This document shows, in pieces, positions 56,407-64,000 of a DNA stretch of 64,000 nt. The notes below the pieces were generated by a model. It was not told the DNA's origin. It searched no databases and worked only from the letters and a program-made list of their open reading frames with translations. The stretch comes from Heterodera schachtii (taxonomy: Eukaryota > Nematoda > Chromadorea > Rhabditida > Heteroderidae). The translations under genes and the position numbers were made by a program. Each line of letters starts with the position of its first letter. Position 1 is the stretch's first letter. The stretch spans positions 102,233 to 166,232 of the forward strand of contig SIJG01000151.1 in assembly GCA_023374025.1 (NCBI GenBank), in the 5' to 3' direction.

Positions 56407-57479
56407 CACTTTTTAGTGAAAATTTGTTAATAAAAATTTTTAAAGATTATCTAAAAATCGCAAAAAAACGGTCGGTTTTTACACAAAAACTGTTAACAAA
56501 TAAAATTTAAATAAAAACTCATTAATGTAAATTTAACTGTGTGCCAGGATTGTTGCGCAACAAAAATGCGGGCAAATGTGTGCCAAAAGAAAATAAACAG
56601 GGGAATAAAATGGGTGCCGGACTTTTCGACAGAAATATTTGAAATTTTAGCTGGGTACTTTTCGACAGTAAAAAGTAACTAAGTTTCAAATTTAGAGGGC
56701 TGTAAATCGTAAAATTTCTCAAAAACAATAAAATAAAGCCAAATCAATATTGAGATAATGTTTTTAAATCAAAAAAAAAACTTACCAAGAAAATAAATAA
56801 ATAAATTTTGGAATGAATTTCTGAAAATTTTTTTAGCATTTCTAAGGGATGAATTTTTGAAAATTTTAGTGGCCGATTCATAGGGGGTTCTGAAAATGTT
56901 TTAAGTAAAAAAAAACGTAAAAATCATATCCCTAGGTAATAATGGTTTAGCAATGCATATTAGTTTGTTAATTTAAAAGAAATTTAGCAATATAAACAGG
57001 CAATATAATTTATTTTAATAAGATTATATGTTTTTATGTTTACTGTCAGGAAAAGTATTTCTTATACAGTTCAAATTACTTTAATGAAATCGTAAATTTT
57101 TCTAAGAATTTTCCGAACATTTTCATGAAGCGAAACTTTACTGTATCCAATTGATGATACCTTTAATTTTGCCTTGTCTAATTGAAACCGTTTTATTAAA
57201 TTGTTTTTGGCTTTTCCATTTAGTTAAAGCCTAAAAACTAAAAAAAAATTGAAAAAAGCCCCCCCCCCCGTTTTGACCTGTTCTGTCCAAAACTTATTAA
57301 CATAAATACTCTAAAAACGAAAAATATCAAAATTTCTACAAAATAATGTATTTATTTTCTTGACAAAGTTTTTAATTTTAAAAATTATTTACCTTAAAAT
57401 AAATTTAGCTTATTTTTTAATAACCACTTTTTTGGAGGTTTCAATAATTCAATTTTATGAATTCATTATTTAATTAAAA
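56407..57479. other. Intergenic stretch, nothing recognised
   Basis: AT-rich sequence with homopolymer runs (poly-C near 57261). Phrases such as CTTTTCGACAG occur twice near 56622 and 56667. No gene or delimited element was supported. Confidence 0.4.
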
Positions 57480-59190
57480 ACGGAAAAATAACAATTTAAT
57501 TTTATACCAATATTTATTTTTCAGTAATTTATGCATTTATAAATTAATTATTCATTTTTTATGGGAAAAGCATTGTAGAAATGTATTTGTGCTAATGAAT
57601 CAGCGGAAAACATTTAGCAAATTCATTGGGAATCGCTTCATTTTTGTCCAATTATTAATTCATTCATACATTCATTTGTCAATTCATTCGTAAAATTATT
57701 TCATTTTTTTATAATTCGTATAGCCAAATAATTTTAAAAAATTTCTTTTAAGTGCATTTTTTAAATTTTAATTTATTTTAAAAATAAAAAATTATTTTTA
57801 AGGTTCGCCATCTTCGGCTGCTTTTTCCTTCATTGGCGGCATTCATTTTGCCAGCAGAAGTGTGATTTTTAGGCAAAAAGTTGAGCCAATACTTTGCATT
57901 TAATGTCGAAAAAAGAGTAATATTTGTTTTTATTATTTTTTAAATTAATAATATCCTTAAATAATAAGATAAAATATAAATTTTCGAAAAACCCATCCCC
58001 AGCCAAAGTCTTATCAGCCACAATCTCAGCATTTTGTTTTTGTGGCATGAATGAATTTGCCAATTTGCAAAAAAATGTGAGGATTTTTTTTGGATTTTTG
58101 CCATTTCTGTGGTGTTTTATCAGTCTGCTTTTCAAGCACTTGTGATCGAGAAAGCGGTGGATAAACCGCACGGAACGGGCACAGAGTTCGCGTGCGTGCC
58201 GAAAACAAATGCCTTTTTCAAAGTTTTGAGAAAAACATTATTAAAATTGATAAAAAAAACTTAGATTTTTTTATTATTTAATTTATTTTTTAAAGCATTT
58301 TTTAATTTCTGACATACATTTTGGCCTTTTTGCGTTTTTTCATATATTCTAGTGGTTTTTTAGCACATATGTATATATGTACATATTTGGCGTTTTTTAG
58401 CACATATAAATCCGTTCCATTGTTCATGCCAATGCCAATTTGGTGAAGAAAAAGACAAAGAAAAAAATTATACTTTTTAAAGTCGTCTATATATTTTAAA
58501 GAAAAAAAACTGTTTTTAAAATACGGAAGTTTTATGTACCAAGAAACAAAAAAAAGTTTTAAAAAATTTGCCTTTTTGTGAATTGAAAATGTTCCCCTTT
58601 TAATCGTCGGCACGGCACCGCCCGACTCCATAGAATTAATTTTTGAATTTCAATCATAAACACAAAAATGCCCATTATTTAGGGTAACATTTGCTATAAA
58701 TATGGTAACGACTACAAATTCAGAAAAATGTCATTTGATGAAGGAATATCCGTGGATTTGCTTGTTCATCCAATTCTTCCCACAATTTTTCGCATGTTAA
58801 AAGGCATTGAATTTTTTAATGAAATTTATAAAAATTATATAAAAAAAATCCACAGATTCCTCTTAGAAAAACAGAATGCCTGCCACAAAATTGACCGTAA
58901 CAGTAAAATGCCACGTGAAATAATGAAAATACGGTAGTGCATAAAATATATTTTCCATAAATTTTTATTTAAATAAAATTCTCATTTTAGCTCCAAATCT
59001 GCCGAACACATAACCATGTTGAGTGTTCTTGAAGATTAATGATAATTCCTTTATCCTCATTTGAAATCTCATATTGATATATTTTTTAATCCATATATTG
59101 AATTTATTTGTTTTATTTTGAACTTTATTGAAATTGTTTTTGTTTGAAAAAATAATAAAAAATGTTGGTTCTGGAATGGATAATTAATTT
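57480..59190 (-). repeat. Dispersed repeat, uninterrupted copy
   Basis: Reverse-orientation counterpart of 10730-13830 without its 1.2 kb insertion; part of it also matches 9130-9700. On the plus strand ATG 58728 opens a 69-codon frame whose first 35 codons (SVDLLVHPIL, RMLKGIEFF) are also open in the other copy. It may be an old gene fragment or a transposon body. Confidence 0.6.
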
Positions 59191-59199
59191 GTAGAAATG

Positions 59200-59890
59200 G
59201 GATTTTTATGTGCTAAAAATCCTGAAATAGTAATAATAAGCAAATATAACTCGGCGAAACCTTTTTTTGCCTTTTCACAGCACCTTTTTGCGAGGAATTT
59301 TTCCAAAAAAAAAACTTTTAAAAAACAGGTAGGCACCGCGGGCATTAATGAGGATATGACGGTGAATATTAGGGAAGCAATTTTTAGTGACGAAAAATCC
59401 CAAAATAGTTAACTAAAATAGTGAGTAAAAATCCCAAAATAGGGAAGGAATAGTGAAAAAAGTCCGAAATAGTGACGAATAGTGACATAATTTTTCAGCC
59501 AAAAATTGAGCAAAAATAATTTTTTTTTTTTCATTAGTTCAGTTGCCAATGCGGTAACATTTCCTTTATAAAATTCTCGTAGCAAATATTTAACTTTTTA
59601 AATTAAAAATGAAAAAAAATTTGAGGGAAGAATTTTTGAGAAAATTTTTCATTTCATAGGAGTGTATTTTAAAAAAAATTTTCAGTCGATTCTTAGGGGT
59701 GTATTTTTCTTAAATTTTTGTAGTTCGATTTTTAGGGGTGTATTTTCCGTTTTTATTGCATTTTTGTTAAGGAATTTTTCAGAAATTGTCGAAATAGTGA
59801 AAAAATAGTGACAAAACTCCAAAATAGTGATTTTAAACTATTTTAGTGACGAAGTTGCCAAAATAGTGATTTCTAGTGACGGATAATGAC
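59200..59890. repeat. Stretch rich in ATAGTGAC phrases
   Basis: AATAGTGAC and close variants recur at least eight times (59400-59500 and 59780-59890), enclosing the recurring AGGGGTGTATTTT phrase near 59650-59760. It probably forms one repeat element with self-similar ends. No gene seen. Confidence 0.45.
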
Positions 59891-59892
59891 GT

Positions 59893-60160
59893 CAGAGTCG
59901 AACCAAATCCAACAATCTTGGTATCATTCGAAAGCCCTACATACTTAGAAGCTATTAATAAGCTATTTCTAAGCGATTGAAGAACTTATAAAAAAGTTAA
60001 AACATGAATACTACACAAAAGTCAGAATTTTTGCATATTTTTACTTATAACCTTTTTACTTGTCGGTATATCTTTGTGTTTTTTAGAAAGCCAATAGTGC
60101 TTGTTAAGAGCTTTCGAATAATACCAAGATTATTGGATTTGGTCAACAAAGAAAAAAGTA
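59893..60160. repeat. Palindromic core-module repeat
   Basis: ACCAAATCCAACAATCTTGG and TATCATTCGAAAGCCC on the left are mirrored by GAATAATACCAAGATTATTG on the right. The outer ends are unclear. Confidence 0.6.
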
Positions 60161-60532
60161 AAAGTTGCTTCGCTAGTGAATAAAATAATCTATTATTTAC
60201 ACTGTTGATAAAGAGAATTGTAATTTTTTTGATCAAAATTGGAAATTCCTTTATATCCCTGCTGCTGGCAAAAAAGTTGCTTTATATGAAAACATAAGAA
60301 CACTTAGCAACAAATTGTCCGATCATTTTTGTGTCTTCAATCTGTCATAGGTTTTGTCATTTTTTGTAAATTTGCAAATGCTTTCTGCTGAATGCAACAG
60401 TCATTTTCCTTCGTATTATATGCTTTTTTTACAACATATTTTTGCATTTGAATTTTTTTCTTTTTGTGAAACAATTACTAAATCAGTCCAACGAATTGTC
60501 TAAAAAAGTAAAGCAAAACAACAAAAGTCAGA

Positions 60533-60687
60533 ATGGTCCACCCGATGTGTGCCACTGCCGCCAATCGTTTGGCCACGATAAACAATTTTGGCATTTTGAA
60601 TCGATGGCATTGCGCTCCGCTCAACCGAATCAAAGGGGGGACGGCATTGACACGTTGGCTTTTTTTAATGGCATCGGCGGGAGGGGG
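60533..60687 (+). pseudogene. Open frame interrupted by a 121-base MITE
   Basis: From ATG 60533 the frame reads MVHPMCATAANRLATINNF, then RWHCAPLNRIKGGTAL and FLMASAGGGCL, and is broken by the MITE at 60696-60816. In the inferred empty site the frame would end four codons later. The composition is protein-like but I recognise no family, and no other exon was found. Confidence 0.3.
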
Positions 60688-60695
60688 TTGTTTAC

Positions 60696-60816
60696 CAGAG
60701 ACCGAGATTTATTTCCAAATCTACCGGACCGGGTTGATATTGCAGAAAATGGTTTCAGGGCCAGGCCCTCAAAAACTGGGTTTTCAAATTTCCGGGTCTA
60801 GCCGGCTCGGTCTCTA
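60696..60816. mobile_element. 121-base hAT-like MITE, perfect 8-base duplication
   Basis: The ends CAGAGACCGAG and CTCGGTCTCTA are flanked by TTGTTTAC at 60688-60695 and 60817-60824. It is non-coding. The ends share the GAGACCGAG word with the TCTCGG family at 35468. Confidence 0.85.
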
Positions 60817-61063
60817 TTGTTTACATTTAATCTAAAATTGCTTTGGCTTTTACATCGCTTTTGTCTTTTACCAAAATTCAATTGACTTAGTTCAAAATGC
60901 TGTAATAGTTTCGATGATTAATCCCTTTTTCAAAAACAAAAATTTTTTTCGAGAAAAGCTTTTTCAGGCTTCTTAAAGTTTGGGAATCCGAATCTTGGCA
61001 TCCATTTCGACTTATGTCGGACCCGGATTCGAACAAAAAGTCGAACTTTTTTTTGTTCAGAAT

Positions 61064-61656
61064 TTCGTACAGCAGTCGGTAGTGGCGGCGGCGAGCGTCG
61101 CCACTCGGGACAATTTGAAAAGCGAACGGGGGAAGGGGATAAATACCGACACCAAAGTTCTTCATCTTTCTCCTCGTCATCCGCCCATTTCGGCCGGTTT
61201 TCCTCCTCTACCGACCCCAAGCAAATCCTACATGAATTCATCAGAGAACATAACCGTGTTTTGAAAGAATACGACTTATCCGGCGATAAAAACCAGAACA
61301 ATTTCAACCAGAGATATGAAAAATTTTTCCATGATTTCAACAAGCAAATATCGCCCGAATTCAAGGTGTCACTGAGTGAGTTTTTTGTTGGGTTGGCAAA
61401 TAACCAACATTATTGAGCTATTTTTCCAGCCTTTGACGGCCTTGTTTACGCACTGTTAAGCGTGTTTTTGGGTGGCATCGGACTGATCATTCTCGGCGTG
61501 TTCATTGCCTTCCGTTTGCTCACTCGAAATGCCATTCTGCCCGAACACCGCGCCGTTGTCGCTCAACAGCATTTGGCCGTCACTTCCAATGAATTTGTGC
61601 AGCATTTCTTGGCGGCTGGGCAGGTCCATAAGACGGGGCGGGTCCTTCCTTCCTGA
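61064..61656 (+). CDS. Single-pass membrane protein of unknown function
   Basis: Exon about 61064-61375 joins exon 61430-61656 through a GTGAGT donor and CCAG acceptor, in phase. The first exon encodes a Gly/Arg/Ser-rich stretch (SGGGERRHSGQFEKR, SSSSFSSSSAHFGRFSSS), then a charged helical part (HEFIREHNRVLKEYDLSGD, YEKFFHDFNKQISPEFK). The second encodes a membrane span (ALLSVFLGGIGLIILGVFIA), then NAILPEHRAVVAQQHLAVTS to a stop. The start is unclear: ATG 61026 lies upstream but needs a frame change in a T run. I recognise no family. Moderately confident it is a real gene. Confidence 0.5.
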
Positions 61657-61857
61657 GCAGGTCGTTTCACCCGCCTCCCCCCCCCCCCCCCCCTCCCGCC
61701 GTTTACACGCGTCGTTTACCGCCCGAAAAATTTTTAAAAAAAATATCAAATTTGGATATTTAAAAAAAATGGCTCCCTATCATTTCGTCACTGATCGTTT
61801 CGTCACTGAGAAAATTTTTAAAAATTGTTTGGTATATTGTCTTTTAAAGGGACGACA

Positions 61858-62251
61858 CCCAACTCGTACTAGGCCAACTCGTACTGCCCCAACTCGTACT
61901 GTTTTTCGACAAAAAAATCGTCATAACTTTTGTTAAAGTCGGCCAAATTAAACATTCTTGGTATCATTCGATAGCCCTTAACGTTCTCTATCTACCTGCA
62001 AAATGCAAGAAAATTTTATTGCTTTTCAAAAAAGTTATGACCAAAAATCGTAAAAAAATTTGGTTTTGTCCATAATTTTTTTCAAACTTGATCAAATTTT
62101 TTGAAAAATGGTGGATAGATAGAGAATTTTAAGGGCTATTTAATGATACCAAGAATGTTTAATTTGGCCGACTTTAACAAAAGTTATGACGATTTTTTGT
62201 CGAAAAACAGTACGAGTTGGGGCAGTACGAGTTGGCCTAGTACGAGTTGGG
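61858..62251. mobile_element. Foldback MITE, CCAACTCGTACT type
   Basis: Three tandem CCAACTCGTACTG words on the left (61858-61900) are mirrored by three on the right (62210-62251). Inside is the core module (TATCATTCGATAGCCCTTAA and its mirror). The flanks TTTTAAAGG and TTAAAAAGG are similar but not equal, so the target duplication is uncertain. Confidence 0.7.
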
Positions 62252-62297
62252 TTTTTACCGTTAAAAAGGCAGTGCCGCGAAGAGACGATGTGCGGGG

Positions 62298-62361
62298 TAG
62301 TGCTAAGACTCTCTTGTCTCGTTCGAGAAAAGTCTTGGGTTTTTTGGTCTCAAGCAGCACT
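62298..62361. mobile_element. 64-base hAT-like miniature element
   Basis: TAGTGCT at the left and AGCACTA at the right are flanked by GTGCGGGG at 62290-62297 and 62362-62369. The interior CTCGTTCGAGAAAAGTCT and GGTTTTTTGGTCTC matches the TCTCGG element at 35468-36484. It is among the shortest complete insertions I can delimit here. Confidence 0.8.
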
Positions 62362-62437
62362 AGTGCGGGGGGGGGGGGAGGGGGATCGCAAAAATTTCAC
62401 AAAAGGTCATCGTAAATATTATCCCTGACGGTAACAT

Positions 62438-63286
62438 GTGATTTCGTCAGAAGTGATTTCGTCAGTGAGTGATTTCGTCAGCAGTGATTTCGTCAGTAAG
62501 GGATTTCGTCAGTGATAATAATCATTTTTTACGAAAAAAATATTTAATTTTTCATAAATTAAAATTCGTTCGATATTTAAATTCAAAATAAAATTCTTTG
62601 CTCGATTGTCAACCTATATTTGGGCCGGTCATTTACATATCATAAAATAATTAGTATTTTGTACCTCGTATTTGCTACTTTTATCTCCTGTATGTTTATT
62701 TCTATGTGGTCGCCAGCCATTCATTATTCATTTTCTCGGAATTTCGCTTTTAAATTTATTACCAGGGATGGAGCAGGACCGTGATCAGCAACCGCGACAA
62801 TTTGAATATGCCATGCGCTGTCCGCGATCGCGGGATAATTCTGTCCGAGCTCCAACTCTGTTTATTACTAATAATTTTGTTGTTTTGCATTTTGAGTATG
62901 TTGATGCTCTTAGTCATTTTTCTGTCTGCAAATCAAATCATAGACGTCAACCGAGCATGTATGAAGCGAACATTTACTTTTTCGAGTGGGTACGAATAGC
63001 TGATTTTCGCGTAGCCCAGCTTACGGAATAAGTGGGCACATGAAAACGCAATTGAAAATGGGTTAACAGGGCAACAATTTGAGAATACTTGCAAGGATTT
63101 TGTAAATCGTGAATCGTTAGAATATTTAAAAGTCTGTTCTTACCAATCGACTTTTTGAATTTTTTGTAGTTTTTGGCTAGGTTTACGCTTTTTTATGATT
63201 TAATTTCTACTGACGAAATCACTTACTGACGAAATCACTCACTGACGAAATCACTTACTGACGAAATCAATCACTGACGAAATCAC
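62438..63286. mobile_element. FB-like element with TGATTTCGTCAG tandem ends
   Basis: Five GATTTCGTCAG words on the left (62438-62515) are mirrored by five CTGACGAAATC words on the right (63210-63286). The layout parallels the MULE at 32948. The flanks CGGTAACAT and CGGGAACCAT are only similar. The interior is about 690 bases, with overlapping open frames at 62767-63031 and 62781-62999. Confidence 0.65.
62767..63031 (+). CDS. Passenger open frame inside the FB-like element
   Basis: After a TTACCAG acceptor-like site, ATG 62767 opens a frame (MEQDRDQQPRQFEYAMRC) of 88 codons. An overlapping frame from 62781 encodes a strongly hydrophobic stretch (LCLLLIILLFCILSMLMLLV). Neither resembles a transposase. 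Either could be host sequence captured between foldback ends, or chance. Confidence 0.25.
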
Positions 63287-63366
63287 CGGGAACCATTCCC
63301 TGACTTCCCGCCCCTCCTCTCTCGGCCAATCGTACACATACGGGAACTCAGCATGCCGACCCCTTG

Positions 63367-63664
63367 GGGGCCAGGCTGTTTTCGTACGGGCCTTTTTTTC
63401 GTACGAGCACATGTTTTTTGATCATAACTTTTTTTTGTCAACCAAATCCAACGATCTTGATAGCATTCGAGAGCCCTTCATATGCTCTATTAGCCTGCAA
63501 AATTCTGGCCATAACTTTTTTTGAGCCTTAACGAAATTTTTGAAATTTGAATGATAATAGAGGACACATAGGGCTACCGAATGATATGAACAATATTGGA
63601 TTTGGTTGACAAATAAAAAAGTTATAGTCAAAAATTTGTGCTCGTACGAAAACGACCCGGACCC
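63367..63664. mobile_element. Foldback MITE, GTTTTCGTACGGGC type, 9-base duplication
   Basis: The left end has CTGTTTTCGTACGGGCC and TTCGTACGAGCAC; the right end mirrors TTTTCGTACGAGCAC. GACCCCTTG flanks at 63358-63366 and 63665-63673. The interior is the core module. It is the same family as 17819-18203. Confidence 0.8.
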
Positions 63665-64000
63665 GACCCCTTGTACAATAATGCTCTGAATATATTATGG
63701 CGAAAAATAAATAAATTTTAGAAATAAGCACCTTTGGAAGTGGAATTAAATGAGAAGCTAAATCGGTCACTTTTATTTCAGAGAAACCCTTTCAAATCTC
63801 ATAATTAACAAATTTATTTATTTCTTTTTGCTAGCACGTTTGTTTTTAAAGAATTTTGTTGTTTTTTAGGGGCGATGTGCCAAACTTTTTTTTTAAATTT
63901 TTCTCGGTGACGAAATGATCAGTGACGAACTGAACAGTGACGAAATGATCGGCCACCAAAAAATCACGAAACTTTTTCATAAGAAAATTTTACGAAAAAA

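Larger units (their letters stand above)
61781..63950. repeat. Outer inverted repeat with TTTCGTCACTGA words
   Basis: TTTCGTCACTGATCGTTTCG near 61783 is mirrored by ACGAAATGATC..AGTGACGAA words at 63908-63950, with AAAATTTTTAAA inside both ends. The interval encloses four further elements. It is either one large foldback element that trapped insertions or two separate half elements. Confidence 0.5.

Overview
This 64 kb window is eukaryotic, AT-rich and most likely from a plant-parasitic cyst nematode (Heterodera/Globodera type). Four things support this. The genes are cut into short exons by small introns with TTTCAG acceptors. A cluster of genes carries SPRY domains closely resembling the RBP-1/SPRYSEC families expanded in cyst nematodes. 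Two genes belong to an F-box-like family I associate with the same nematodes. A degenerate tract with a TTAGGC-like 6-base period is also present. The species is inferred, not proven. A 94-base run of N lies at 35311-35404.

Genes, left to right: a zinc-finger pseudogene (920-2481, +); an intact F-box-like gene (3966-6174, -); a decayed SPRY gene (15735-17350, -); an apparently intact nine-exon coiled-coil/SPRY gene (18997-21706, -); a third SPRY gene with an in-frame stop (24417-26170, -); a gene for a small secreted cysteine-rich protein (27733-28383, +); the second F-box-like copy (30377-31679, +) with one missing base; a MULE transposase (33248-34568, +); the better copy of the zinc-finger gene (37679-39409, +); and a SPRY block on the minus strand (41144-45562). 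That block holds a membrane-anchored coiled-coil/SPRY gene, a second intact SPRY cassette directly downstream, and an upstream paralogue broken by a GA-rich repeat. A membrane-protein gene lies at 61064-61656. Several apparent pseudogenes differ from an open frame by a single base, so assembly error is possible for some.

Mobile DNA dominates. (1) A 7.2 kb LTR retrotransposon of Bel/Pao type (45611-52787, minus sense) has 965-base LTRs and a 4-base target duplication confirmed by an empty paralogous site. It has gag and protease but no reverse transcriptase or integrase; tandem repeats and a relic of a second gag occupy that place. Its leader has five hairpins with different stems around the same 13-base loop. 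(2) A 1.97 kb MULE with inverted ends built of tandem repeats (32948-34915) resembles FB/NOF elements. (3) Many non-autonomous elements are delimited by target duplications of 8 bases (hAT-like) or 9-10 bases (MULE-like). (4) A palindromic core module recurs at more than a dozen places, flanked by different, internally repeated terminal words. (5) A 3.5 kb near-perfect inverted repeat lies at 52897-56406.

The SPRY and F-box-like genes belong to families that often act as adaptors in protein recognition or ubiquitin ligation. Their co-location as duplicated, decaying copies among active-looking transposons suggests a fast-evolving gene-family region. I saw no CRISPR array, rRNA gene or intact tRNA gene.
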